A model generated the notes under the pieces. That model was not told where the DNA came from. It was given only the letters and a program-made list of their open reading frames with translations, and searched no databases. The translations under genes were made by a program, and so were the position numbers. Positions 43,378-51,854 of a DNA stretch of 64,000 bases are shown piece by piece. Source of the stretch: Acidobacteriota bacterium (lineage in GTDB: Bacteria > Acidobacteriota > Thermoanaerobaculia > Multivoradales > SZUA-115). How positions within the stretch are numbered: the first letter of the stretch is position 1; each line of letters opens with the position of its first letter. The stretch lies in assembly GCA_024277255.1 (NCBI GenBank), contig JAJRVQ010000134.1:1-64000 (forward strand), read 5' to 3'.

Positions 43378-44205
43378 ATGAGCCCACAATCAACAGCCTC
43401 GGACGAATCGATCATCCTGATCAAACTCGGCGGCAGCCTGTTGACCGACAAACAAACGGCGGAGACCGCGCGCCACGACCAGATCGCTCGTCTGGCGCAA
43501 GAGTTGGCCACCGCCCGTAAGGAAACCGGCCGGCGGGTGATTCTCGGCCACGGCAGTGGTTCCTTCGGCCACGCGGCGGCAACCCGCTTCCGGATTACCG
43601 AGGGCTTCGACGATCCCGGTCAACGAACCGGAGCGTCGGCCACTCAGGATGCCGCAGCCCGGCTCAACCGCATCGTCATCGACGCACTGTTGGCAGCCGG
43701 TGAAAGCCCGTACGTGCTGGTTCCTTCAAGCTTCCTCCTCGCCCGCCTGGGACGGCCGGCCAAGGGCAAGGTAGAGACATTCACCGTCGCCCTGGACCGC
43801 GGCTTCCTGCCGGTCACCTATGGCGACCTGTTGCTCGATACCGAACTCGGTGTGTCGATCGCCTCCACCGAAGCCGTGCTCGCTTTCCTGGCCACCCGCC
43901 TGCTGAAGAGTCGTCAGCCGGTCAGCCACGCATACTGGTTCGGCGATACGGAAGGTGTCTTCGACGCTTCAGGTGAACTGATCGAGCAGATTCATCCACA
44001 GGATCTGAACCGTTTGCGCCCAACCCTGGGCGGGGCACGCGGCTTCGACGTCACCGGCGGAATGTACCACCGGGTCGAGACCGCGGTGCGCCTGGCCGAA
44101 CTGGGTGTCACCTCCTGGATCGCCGACGGCACCAGCCCCGGCCTGATAGCCAGCGCCTTGCGCGGCGAAACCGTACCCGGAACCTGCGTCACGCCCAGTC
44201 TCTGA
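43378..44205 (+). CDS. Isopentenyl phosphate kinase
   Basis: 275 residues of the amino-acid-kinase fold. IIKLGGSLLTDK-type start (LIKLGGSLLTDKQ, about 15-27), then GHGSGSFGHAAATRF with His65 in the position of the diagnostic IPK histidine. Next come VEAFTVALD-like region KGKVETFTVALDRGFLP, YGDLLLDTELGVSIASTE, WFGDTEGVFD and DVTGGMYHRVETA. The enzyme phosphorylates isopentenyl phosphate to IPP. In the last motif the usual Lys is Arg. It lies 65 bases after the decarboxylase with a weak ribosome site, but same strand and clear theme. A fosfomycin-resistance or aspartokinase-like assignment is less likely because of the GSFGH histidine. Confidence 0.88.
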   Translation: MSPQSTASDESIILIKLGGSLLTDKQTAETARHDQIARLAQELATARKETGRRVILGHGSGSFGHAAATRFRITEGFDDPGQRTGASATQDAAARLNRIVIDALLAAGESPYVLVPSSFLLARLGRPAKGKVETFTVALDRGFLPVTYGDLLLDTELGVSIASTEAVLAFLATRLLKSRQPVSHAYWFGDTEGVFDASGELIEQIHPQDLNRLRPTLGGARGFDVTGGMYHRVETAVRLAELGVTSWIADGTSPGLIASALRGETVPGTCVTPSL

Positions 44206-44292
44206 GACCAGCGCGAGTCTCGATCCAGCGAGTCCGGCTCCTGCAAGTCCAGCCCAACACATACGATTCCTATCCTGTCGGGAGAGAACAAA

Positions 44293-46200
44293 GTGAGAGC
44301 GATCGAATGGAGCTATTGGCTAGTGTTTTTTGGTCTTGCCTTGGCCTGCGGCGGTGCGGGCACCACACCCGACAAGACAGCATCTGATCAAGCCGAGCAA
44401 AGAGACTCACCGGCCGGAGCCGCCCGTTCCGACCCGCACTCCTTCGCCCGCCCGGATGAGGCGGTCGTGCGCCATCTCGATCTCGACATCACCGTCGACT
44501 TCGAGAGCCAGCGCATTTACGGCGAGGCCGTGCTGTCGATCGACAACCTGGCGCAAGCGAGCCAGCTCTACCTGGACTCGCGCGATCTGGATGTCAGCCG
44601 AGTCTCGCTCGACAACGAGGGCGAGACGACTTTCCGTTTTGGAGAGGAGGACCCCGTTCTGGGTCGCCCGCTGGTAATCGACATCCAGCCGCAGACCCGC
44701 GCCGTTCACGTCGAGTACTCCAGCCGCCCGCAAGCCGCCGCCGTCCAGTGGCTGGCGCCGGAGCAGACCGCCGGCGGCGAGCATCCCTTCCTTTTCACCC
44801 AGTCGCAGGCGATCCTGGCGCGCACCTGGATTCCGCTCCAGGACACACCCGCCGTGCGCATGACCTACAGTGCCACGGTACGGGTGCCCAGAGAGCTGAT
44901 GGCACTGATGAGCGCCGAGAATCCTACCCAGCTTTCCACCGACGGCGTCTACCACTTCACGATGCCGCAGGCGATCCCCTCCTACCTGATGGCGCTGGCC
45001 GTGGGCGATGTGGCCTTCGGCGAACTCGGCCCCAAGAGCGGCGTCTATGCCGAGCCCGCCCTGCTCGACAGGGCGGTCGCCGAGTTCCAGGACATCGAAG
45101 CGATGATCGCGGCCACCGAGGAACTCTACGGCCCTTACCAGTGGGGCCGCTACGACGTCTTGGTGCTGCCCCCCAGCTTCCCCTTCGGCGGAATGGAGAA
45201 CCCGCGACTGACCTTCGCCACCCCCACCATCATCGCCGGTGACCGTTCGCTCGTCTCGCTGATCGCCCACGAGTTGGCCCACTCCTGGTCGGGGAACCTG
45301 GTCACCAACTCCAACTGGGACGACTTCTGGCTCAACGAGGGTTTCACCGTCTACCTCGAACAGCGCATCATGGAAGCGGTCTACGGCCGCGACTACTCGG
45401 AGATGCTGGCCATCCTGGCGCGGCAGGAACTCGACAACACCCTCGAAGAGCTGGGACCCGAAAGCCGCGACACCTGGCTCCACCTCGATCTCGCCGGCCG
45501 CGACCCCGATGACGGAATGACCGATATCGCCTACAACAAAGGCTATTTCCTGCTCAGAGCACTCGAAGAGGCGGCCGGCCGTCAAAGCTGGGACGACTTC
45601 CTGAAGAGCTACTTCGACCACTTCGCCTTCCAGTCCATCGACACCGAGAAGTTCGTCGCCTATCTGAAAGCCGAGCTGCCCAAGAATGCTCCCCAGGCGC
45701 TCGAGAAAGTCGACATCGAGGCATGGATCTACGGCCCCAACCTCCCTGAGACCGCCCCACGGCCCACCTCTCCCGCCTTCGAGAAAGTCGATCAATACCT
45801 GGCCCAGTGGCAGTCCACCGGCACTCTGGACACCGCCGTTCCGGCACAGTGGTCCACCCACGAATGGCTCCACTTCCTGCGCCATCTGCCCTCGCCACTG
45901 GCCAGCGAGAAGATGGCCAACCTGGACGAGGCTTTTCAGCTCAGTCAAAGCGGCAACTCCGAAATCCTCGCCGCCTGGCTGCAAGCCGCCATCGAGAACC
46001 AGTACGAACCGGCCATGCCCGCCTTGGAACACTTCCTCACCACCGTCGGGCGAAGAAAGTTCCTCAAGCCCCTCTACACCGCCCTAGCCAAGACCCCTGA
46101 AGGCAAAGAACGCGGCCGGAAGATCTATGCCAAGGCCCGCGGCGGCTACCACTCGGTCAGCGCAGCGACGATCGACGAGATCTTGGGGTGGGAGGAGTAG
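44293..46200 (+). CDS. M1 family aminopeptidase lipoprotein (LTA4 hydrolase-like)
   Basis: 635 residues from the GTG at 44293 with GGAGAG seven bases before it. The N-terminus is a lipoprotein signal (VFFGLALACGG, Cys19), so the enzyme is anchored to a membrane facing the periplasm. The N-terminal beta domain (about 55-250) precedes the catalytic domain with the exopeptidase motif FGGMENPRLTF and the zinc site H326ELAH330 plus E349 (NEGFTVYLE). The C-terminal armadillo-like helices (about 500-635) match the leukotriene A4 hydrolase/aminopeptidase B branch. It cleaves N-terminal residues from peptides. It is probably a separate unit from the isoprenoid operon, 87 bases upstream. Confidence 0.93.
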   Translation: MRAIEWSYWLVFFGLALACGGAGTTPDKTASDQAEQRDSPAGAARSDPHSFARPDEAVVRHLDLDITVDFESQRIYGEAVLSIDNLAQASQLYLDSRDLDVSRVSLDNEGETTFRFGEEDPVLGRPLVIDIQPQTRAVHVEYSSRPQAAAVQWLAPEQTAGGEHPFLFTQSQAILARTWIPLQDTPAVRMTYSATVRVPRELMALMSAENPTQLSTDGVYHFTMPQAIPSYLMALAVGDVAFGELGPKSGVYAEPALLDRAVAEFQDIEAMIAATEELYGPYQWGRYDVLVLPPSFPFGGMENPRLTFATPTIIAGDRSLVSLIAHELAHSWSGNLVTNSNWDDFWLNEGFTVYLEQRIMEAVYGRDYSEMLAILARQELDNTLEELGPESRDTWLHLDLAGRDPDDGMTDIAYNKGYFLLRALEEAAGRQSWDDFLKSYFDHFAFQSIDTEKFVAYLKAELPKNAPQALEKVDIEAWIYGPNLPETAPRPTSPAFEKVDQYLAQWQSTGTLDTAVPAQWSTHEWLHFLRHLPSPLASEKMANLDEAFQLSQSGNSEILAAWLQAAIENQYEPAMPALEHFLTTVGRRKFLKPLYTALAKTPEGKERGRKIYAKARGGYHSVSAATIDEILGWEE

Positions 46201-46206
46201 GAGTCA

Positions 46207-46227
46207 GGGCGGGGCTTTGCCCCGCCC
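46207..46227. terminator. Stem-loop between convergent genes
   Basis: GGGCGGGGC (46207-46215) and GCCCCGCCC (46219-46227) form a perfect nine-base stem with a TTT loop. It falls in the 36 bases between the stops of the aminopeptidase and the acyl-CoA dehydrogenase, which suits a two-way terminator, though there is no T-run. Confidence 0.6.
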
Positions 46228-46236
46228 GCCTCAAAC

Positions 46237-48189
46237 CTACGAAGTCGCCTCGGCGGTACCGCGGGCGGCAACGCCGATGGGGCCCTTCTTATCTTTGGCC
46301 GGAGTGTCCGGTACCGCTTGCGGGCCCGGTGTCACGGCGGGTTGCGCGTCGTCGATCGCCTGGAAAGACCCTTCCTCAAGGAAGCGGTAGCGGCCGTCGA
46401 GAACGGCGAGAGCCCGGCGGTACTTGAGCAGGTCGTCGTTCGACCACAGATCGCGGAAGAGCTGCTTGATCTTGCGCCGAGCCATGCGGCAGAAGAGATC
46501 GGCCAACTCCATCGCCTCGGCCGCATTCTCATCACCCGCCTGACGCATGGCGTGCGCCCGCGATATCGACGCGGCCATGGCGAACAGCTCGTTGCCGACA
46601 TCGACCAAGCGGAACAAGAAGCCCTGCTTGTGCTGCAGCTTGGCCTGATGGACCACCATGCCGTGGAATACCTGGCGCGAGAGCCGGCGGCAGCTGCGCT
46701 CCACATAGCCCAGGTGGCCAGCCAGCGAGCCGTACTCCTGGTAGCGCGGCCAACGGCCCCAGCCCAACCAACGGCTCGGATACCAGGTGGCGTAGAAGGC
46801 CGAGATACCCGGCAAAGCCGCCAGCTTCTCGTTCATCCCCTTCTTCGGGTTGATGATGACGCCGGCCACTTCGAGGTGCTTGTCCACCGCCTCGCGGGCC
46901 ATGATGAGATGCATGATCTCGCTCGATCCCTCGAAGATCTTGTTAATCCGGTAGTCGCGCATCACCCGCTCCACCGCCACCGGCTCCTCGCCGCGCGCCG
47001 CCAATGAGCTTTCCGTCTCATAGCCGCGACCGCCGCGAATCTGCATCGTCTCGTCGACGATCTCCCAGGTACGGCAGCTGATCCATTCCTTCGCCGCCGC
47101 CGCTTCGAGACGGATGTCCGTGTCGCCACGATCCGCCATCGCCGTCGCCAGCTTGGTCATCGACTCCATGGCGAAATTGACCGCCGCCATGTCCGAAATC
47201 TTGTGGGCGATCGCTTCGTGTTTGCCGACCGGCTTGCCCCACTGCTCGCGAACGCTCGCCCACTCCCGGCAGGAGCGCAGACAGGCTTTGGCGGTTCCCA
47301 GTGAGCCGTTGGGGATAGAGAGGCGGCCGTCGTTGAGGGTGGTCAGCGCGATCTTGAGACCGCGCCCTTCCTTGCCGATGAGATTGCCCACCGGGATCTT
47401 GACATCCTTGAAACTGATCACCGCGTTGGCCAGCGCCCGCAGCCCCATGAAGTGGCAGCGATGCTCGACCTTGACGCCCTTCCAGCCCGTCTCGACCACA
47501 AAGGCACTGATCTTCTTGGTCTTGGCATCGATCGCCATCACCACCAAGAGCTTGGCAATCGTTCCGTTGGTGCACCACAGCTTCTCACCGTTGAGCACAA
47601 AGTGCTTGCCATCCTCGGTCAACGAGTAGTTGGTGGTCATCCGCGCCGGGTCGGAACCGACGTTGTCTTCGGTCAGCGCGAATGCTGAGATCTCTCCTTT
47701 GGCGCAGCGCGGCAGGTACTTCTCCTTCAACTCATCCGAGCCGAAGGTCTTGAGCGGCTGCGGCACACCGATCGACTGGTGGGCGGAGAGCAACGCCGAG
47801 ATGTTGCCGTCGACGCTGCCCATCAACTCCATCACCTTCTGGTACTCGAGGTTGGTGAAACCGAGGCCGCCGTACTTCTTCGGGATCTTCATCCCGAAGG
47901 CACCTAGCTTGCGCAGCCCATCGACTACCGCCTTGGGATACTCACCCGTGCGGTCGATCTCAACCGGATCCACCTCGCTGTTGATGAACTTCACCAACGC
48001 GTCATAGAACTTCTGGAACTCCGCGCGCTGCCGGCGCACCAGCGGATATTGCTCGACCAAGTCGAAACGGAAATTGCCCAGGAACAGCTCGCGCATGAAG
48101 CTGGGTTTCTCCCAGGTGGTTTGCCGTGAGGCCTCCGCGACCTTCCTCGACTCCTCTTCGCTCGGATTAACGACTTTCTTATCAGGCAT
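46237..48189 (-). CDS. Acyl-CoA dehydrogenase, VLCAD/ACAD9-like with C-terminal extension
   Basis: 650 residues. The ACAD domain (about 50-430) has FALTEDNVGSDPARM, LNGEKLWCTNG, FMGLRALANAV and IFEGSSEIMHLIMAREAVD, whose first Glu is in the VLCAD catalytic position. It oxidises acyl-CoA with FAD and passes electrons to ETF. The roughly 200-residue C-terminal part (YATWYPSRWLGWGRWPRYQE onward) matches the extension of VLCAD-type homodimeric membrane-associated enzymes. The last 35 residues are low-complexity. The ATG at 48189 is preceded by GGGAGG. The 180-base upstream region holds palindromes that may be an operator. Confidence 0.92.
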   Translation of the reverse strand: MPDKKVVNPSEEESRKVAEASRQTTWEKPSFMRELFLGNFRFDLVEQYPLVRRQRAEFQKFYDALVKFINSEVDPVEIDRTGEYPKAVVDGLRKLGAFGMKIPKKYGGLGFTNLEYQKVMELMGSVDGNISALLSAHQSIGVPQPLKTFGSDELKEKYLPRCAKGEISAFALTEDNVGSDPARMTTNYSLTEDGKHFVLNGEKLWCTNGTIAKLLVVMAIDAKTKKISAFVVETGWKGVKVEHRCHFMGLRALANAVISFKDVKIPVGNLIGKEGRGLKIALTTLNDGRLSIPNGSLGTAKACLRSCREWASVREQWGKPVGKHEAIAHKISDMAAVNFAMESMTKLATAMADRGDTDIRLEAAAAKEWISCRTWEIVDETMQIRGGRGYETESSLAARGEEPVAVERVMRDYRINKIFEGSSEIMHLIMAREAVDKHLEVAGVIINPKKGMNEKLAALPGISAFYATWYPSRWLGWGRWPRYQEYGSLAGHLGYVERSCRRLSRQVFHGMVVHQAKLQHKQGFLFRLVDVGNELFAMAASISRAHAMRQAGDENAAEAMELADLFCRMARRKIKQLFRDLWSNDDLLKYRRALAVLDGRYRFLEEGSFQAIDDAQPAVTPGPQAVPDTPAKDKKGPIGVAARGTAEATS

Positions 48190-48253
48190 GGATGACCTCC
48201 CTGGTGGCTATTTCGACCGGAGCGCGGCTCGGCGGGTGTCCATTACGACTACC

Positions 48254-48317
48254 TGCGGCATAATAGCACAAGTGGACTGCCGCAGTGCGGCATGCCGAAA
48301 CCTGACAAATAGGTCAG
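48254..48317 (-). promoter_or_regulatory. Candidate promoter and operator of the acyl-CoA dehydrogenase gene
   Basis: On the minus strand, TGC precedes TATTAT (plus 48260-48265), an extended -10. TGCGGCA occurs at plus 48254-48260 and 48286-48292, and TGCCGCA at 48278-48284 makes a palindrome with the second copy over the expected -35. A further inverted repeat, CTGAC and GTCAG around six bases, is at 48302-48317. This layout suggests binding of a dimeric repressor. Confidence 0.4.
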
Positions 48318-48370
48318 ATTTCCGCACCACCACCGAGTTCCACCTGCGCCGCCGCGCGGCAAGCGATCGA

Positions 48371-49675
48371 TCAGGGGTAGATCTTGTACAGCAGTCGCGG
48401 GTAGGGAATCGCTTCGCGCAGGTGCCCCAAGCCGCACATCCAAGCGACAAACCGCTCCAGCCCCATGCCGAAGCCACTGTGCGGGAAGGTACCGTACTTG
48501 CGGATATCGAGGTACCACTGGAAGGCCTCGACCGGTAGACCGTGCTGGTGAATGCGCTCCAGGAGAAGGTCGTGGTCGTGAATCCTCTGGCTTCCGCCGA
48601 CGATCTCGCCGTACCCCTCAGGAGCGATGATATCGAGCGCCAGCGCCAGTGACGCGTTGACCGGATCGGGCTGCATGTAAAAGGCCTTGACCGCAGCCGG
48701 ATAGCGGTGAACCATCACCGGGCGATCGTGCTCCGCCGCCAAGACGGTCTCGTGTTCAGCCCCGAAGTCCGCGCCGTGCTCGATGGCGTGGCCCTTCTCG
48801 TTGAGCAGTTTCACCGCATCGTCGTAGCGCACTCGCGGGAAGGGCGGCACGACCCGTTCGAGCGCGGCTGTGTCGCGTTCGAGTTCCTTGAGCGGCTCGG
48901 CACAACGGTCGAGCACCCGCACCACCAGTGCACAGATGAACTCCTCGGCCAGATCGCACAGGCCATCGAACTCCATGAAGGCGACTTCCGGTTCCACCAT
49001 CCAGAATTCCATCAGGTGGCGGCGGGTCTTCGACTTCTCGGCGCGGAAGGTCGGCCCGAAACAATAGACCTTGCCGAAAGCGGCAGCGGCGGGTTCGAGG
49101 TAGAGCTGGCCCGATTGGCTCAGATAGGCGGGGTCACCGAAGTAGTCGGTCTCAAAAAGGGTCGATGTGCCCTCGCACGCGGCAGGGGTCAGGATCGGAG
49201 AATCGATGTTGACGTAGTCACGCTGGTAGAAGAAGTCGCGGATCGCCTGCACCACCTCGGAACGGACCCGCAGAGCGGCCCGTTGCCGGCTGGAACGCAG
49301 CCACAGGTGGCGATGCTCCATCAAGAAGGCGGTGCCGTGCTCCTTGGGAGTGATTGGGTAGTCCTCGGTCAGGTGGAGGATGCGCAGATCGCTCATCTGC
49401 AGCTCGACTCCGGCCGGTGCCCGCCGGTCCTCTTTGACCACACCGGTCACTTCGAGGGTCGACTCCTGGGTCACCGACTCCACCGCAGCCCAGGCTTGCT
49501 CGGACAGCTCGGCACGGCTAGCCACGGCCTGCACCACCCCGCTACCATCGCGCAGCTGTAGGAAGCCGATCTTTCCACTCGAACGTTTCTTCGCCAACCA
49601 GCCGCGCAGCAACACCGACTCGCCGACGTGGTCGGCCAAGTGGCGCACGGTTGTTTCTTGGGTCGCGGTAGTCAT
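48371..49675 (-). CDS. asnS: Asparaginyl-tRNA synthetase
   Basis: 434 residues of class IIb synthetase. The OB-fold anticodon-binding domain is at about 15-105 (VLLRGWLAKKRSSGKIGFLQ). The catalytic domain follows, with motif 2 FRAEKSKTRRHLMEFWMVE and motif 3 GFGMGLERFVAWMCG. SGQLYLEPAAAAFGKVYCFG and the ending EAIPYPRLLYKIYP favour AsnRS over AspRS. It charges tRNA-Asn in the cytosol. Convergent or divergent partners are not evident; about 180 bases separate it from the acyl-CoA dehydrogenase start. Confidence 0.95.
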   Translation of the reverse strand: MTTATQETTVRHLADHVGESVLLRGWLAKKRSSGKIGFLQLRDGSGVVQAVASRAELSEQAWAAVESVTQESTLEVTGVVKEDRRAPAGVELQMSDLRILHLTEDYPITPKEHGTAFLMEHRHLWLRSSRQRAALRVRSEVVQAIRDFFYQRDYVNIDSPILTPAACEGTSTLFETDYFGDPAYLSQSGQLYLEPAAAAFGKVYCFGPTFRAEKSKTRRHLMEFWMVEPEVAFMEFDGLCDLAEEFICALVVRVLDRCAEPLKELERDTAALERVVPPFPRVRYDDAVKLLNEKGHAIEHGADFGAEHETVLAAEHDRPVMVHRYPAAVKAFYMQPDPVNASLALALDIIAPEGYGEIVGGSQRIHDHDLLLERIHQHGLPVEAFQWYLDIRKYGTFPHSGFGMGLERFVAWMCGLGHLREAIPYPRLLYKIYP

Positions 49676-49792
49676 GAGAGGCCTCCTGAGGAAGGCGGGA
49701 TTCTATATCAGGGCCCAGTGCAGAACGACCTCCCGCTCGAAAGAAGACCTCCGCCAGCCTTCGGCATCAACATCCTCGCGCGCGCGGCCCAC

Positions 49793-50407
49793 CTAGCGCC
49801 GAGCTCTATCCGCCATTTTCGATAGCTCCGCCACCAGGAGATCCACCTCTGTCGACGGGTTGCGCTCGATGCGTGGATCAGGACTGTTCTTGCGAATCCT
49901 CTTCGCCCTGGCCACGGCGGTGGCCATCTTCGGTTCGAGGTCTTGGAAGTAGTCCTGCCCCTTCTCGTAGTCCGGCAAGACTTCCTTCAGTTTGTGCCCA
50001 ACCTCCTTACAGTTGCGAAAAGGGCGGCCACTATCCTGAAAATGCAGCAGGATCCAGTACTCGAAGCAGGGGTTTGAGAGCACTATCTTCAGCTTGTGAT
50101 CGGTCGCCTTGTTGAGAGCTGGGCGCAGGCTCGGATTTTTTCCATCCTCCTCCACATCCATCACGCACCAGATGGCATCGTAGGCCACGCCTGCAACCAA
50201 GGCGTAGTCCACGATGCTGATCGGAGCGTTGCCGCACCCCTCCCCCACAACCCTGACACTGGTGAGACGCAAGGCACGGCAGAGTGAGCGAAAGTAGTTC
50301 GGTTCGGTCTTTTCACCTTCGCAGACAATCAGGACAGTGGCCTGGGGGTCTCGGCTCGCTGGCCGGCGGCGGAAAGACTTGGAACTGCGGCCCCTCCTCG
50401 GGCTCAT
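49793..50407 (-). CDS. RloB/AbiLii-like TOPRIM-type protein
   Basis: 204 residues. The RloB family pattern is clear: VLIVCEGEKTEPNYF (about 26-40), an acidic strand AIWCVMDVEEDGKNP near 80, and VLSNPCFEYWILLHF near 112, followed by a basic helical tail. RloB has a TOPRIM-like fold, and in the AbiL phage-abortive system the homologue AbiLii pairs with an ATPase. The start ATG overlaps the TGA of the ATPase gene (ATGA). Codon use is less G/C-rich than in asnS or rnc on either side, indicating transfer. It is probably a nuclease-like effector, by family inference. Confidence 0.82.
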   Translation of the reverse strand: MSPRRGRSSKSFRRRPASRDPQATVLIVCEGEKTEPNYFRSLCRALRLTSVRVVGEGCGNAPISIVDYALVAGVAYDAIWCVMDVEEDGKNPSLRPALNKATDHKLKIVLSNPCFEYWILLHFQDSGRPFRNCKEVGHKLKEVLPDYEKGQDYFQDLEPKMATAVARAKRIRKNSPDPRIERNPSTEVDLLVAELSKMADRARR

Positions 50408-51687
50408 CAGATCTTCTCGCCACCCAGAATCGGAACCGCACCATAGCGCCCCGCGAGGTACCCCGAGCGCAGAGCCTCATTCTTGCGCGGACGATAGTCG
50501 GTCAACGGGTACAAGCTCGTCGCGCCGTCGCCATTTTTCGCCGTCAGCCAGACCTGATCTCGCCGCAGCAAGTCGTTATCCAGCAGCGACGTGTCGTGGG
50601 TCGAGAAGACCAGTTGGGCACCCTTGCGGTTTGACTCGGATCTATGGAACAGCTCCACCAGATGCCGGCTTAGATGAGGATGAAGGCTGGCGTCCAATTC
50701 GTCGACGAAGAGGGTATAGCCCGAATCCAGGGTATCCAACCATGGGCCACCAAGGGAGAAGAACCGCTGGGTACCGTCCGACTCCTCTTCCAGCTCAAAA
50801 GCCACTAGTTCACCGGTGGAAAGATTCCGGTGGGTGGTCCGCACTTCGAGCACTTCGGAATCTTCAAGATCCTGGCGCATCTTCTCCGGCAGAAAGGCGA
50901 GGAACTCCTTTTCCTCGAAGGGGTGCAGCTCGGTGCGGAAACCGTCAATTCCAGTGTCAGCATCTTGCAGCAGAACAAGAACTCTCGCCTTGAAAGCTGG
51001 TTCTTCGTGGCTCCTGTGGGCAGTGTAGGCACCCAAGAGCCTACCCGGCAGCCCCTTCGCAGAACTCGACGGCCCGATGAACTGAAGATACTGGGCAAAC
51101 CAAGAATAGACCGTGGTGAGTTGTTGGTGATTGAGACTGGCAGCGACCGAAAGGAAAAGTGCATTGGGCCGAGTCAACTTCTTGAGTTTGTTCTTCTCCC
51201 CTTTGAGATGCGAGCCGAACCGCCATAGATCCTCATCGTCAGGACCTTCCCCCACCTTGCGTTCGAACCAACGTTGCTGCGATCCCTTTGGAAACGCCAA
51301 CAGCCACTCCTCGATCACCCGCCTCCGATCGATTTGAAAGCCATACTGATAGCGAACTCCATGGAGCACGAAGTCCACTTCAAACTCAGTGGGTTTCTTC
51401 GCAGAATCATCAAGAAGGAATGGCCGAACAGGAATCGGGTCCCCTGGTCCATAATTCTTCGCAGATCTCAGGACAAAGCTCTCCATGAATCGAACCGCCG
51501 CGATGAGATTGCTCTTGCCGGAAGCATTCGCACCGTAGATCGCGGCACTCTTCACCAGTTTGACGTTACCGAGGGCCTCGCACGGGAAAGTATTCCCGGC
51601 CATGGAACTATCTCTGCTGGCGACCAGACTGAGTTCCTGCTCATCACGAAGAGAGCGGAAGTTTCGACACCTAAACGAGATCAACAC
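50407..51687 (-). CDS. RloA/AbiLi-like AAA (SMC/OLD-type) ATPase
   Basis: 426 residues. It starts at GTG 51687, with AAGGAG seven to eight bases upstream. Walker A is GANASGKSNL near residue 53. An ABC-like signature is SDGTQRFFSLGG near 305, Walker B is LFVDELDASLHP near 325, and the switch histidine is FSTHDTSLL near 360. The insert between (about 90-290) is specific to the AAA15/RloA group. Together with the RloB-like gene it forms a two-gene set that resembles AbiL, where the ATPase is thought to sense phage and control the effector. Its own promoter precedes it. Confidence 0.85.
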   Translation of the reverse strand: MLISFRCRNFRSLRDEQELSLVASRDSSMAGNTFPCEALGNVKLVKSAAIYGANASGKSNLIAAVRFMESFVLRSAKNYGPGDPIPVRPFLLDDSAKKPTEFEVDFVLHGVRYQYGFQIDRRRVIEEWLLAFPKGSQQRWFERKVGEGPDDEDLWRFGSHLKGEKNKLKKLTRPNALFLSVAASLNHQQLTTVYSWFAQYLQFIGPSSSAKGLPGRLLGAYTAHRSHEEPAFKARVLVLLQDADTGIDGFRTELHPFEEKEFLAFLPEKMRQDLEDSEVLEVRTTHRNLSTGELVAFELEEESDGTQRFFSLGGPWLDTLDSGYTLFVDELDASLHPHLSRHLVELFHRSESNRKGAQLVFSTHDTSLLDNDLLRRDQVWLTAKNGDGATSLYPLTDYRPRKNEALRSGYLAGRYGAVPILGGEKI

Positions 51688-51712
51688 CTACAATCTCCTT
51701 CGAGTTACGCAC

Positions 51713-51742
51713 ATTATGCGCACAAATGGTGACTATTTTCAA
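51713..51742 (-). promoter_or_regulatory. Sigma-70-like promoter of the RloAB pair
   Basis: On the minus strand TTGAAA (plus 51737-51742) and CATAAT (plus 51713-51718) stand 18 bases apart, each matching five of six consensus bases. The ATPase GTG start follows about 26 bases after the -10, with a clear AAGGAG between. Confidence 0.6.
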
Positions 51743-51854
51743 TCTCTGGACTCAAATCAGTGCATCAACCTCCGGTCAGTTCAAGACCCTGCGCAAGTCC
51801 ACCGCCCCCTGATGCCTGGTGGAAAATCAGACCAGAGACAAAGCCGAGCGACGC

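Noticed and set aside
44407-46032. Minus-strand open frame of 541 codons opposite the M1 aminopeptidase
   Set aside because: The plus-strand gene has a full zinc site and lipoprotein signal; the opposite frame has no motif and shadow-like composition.
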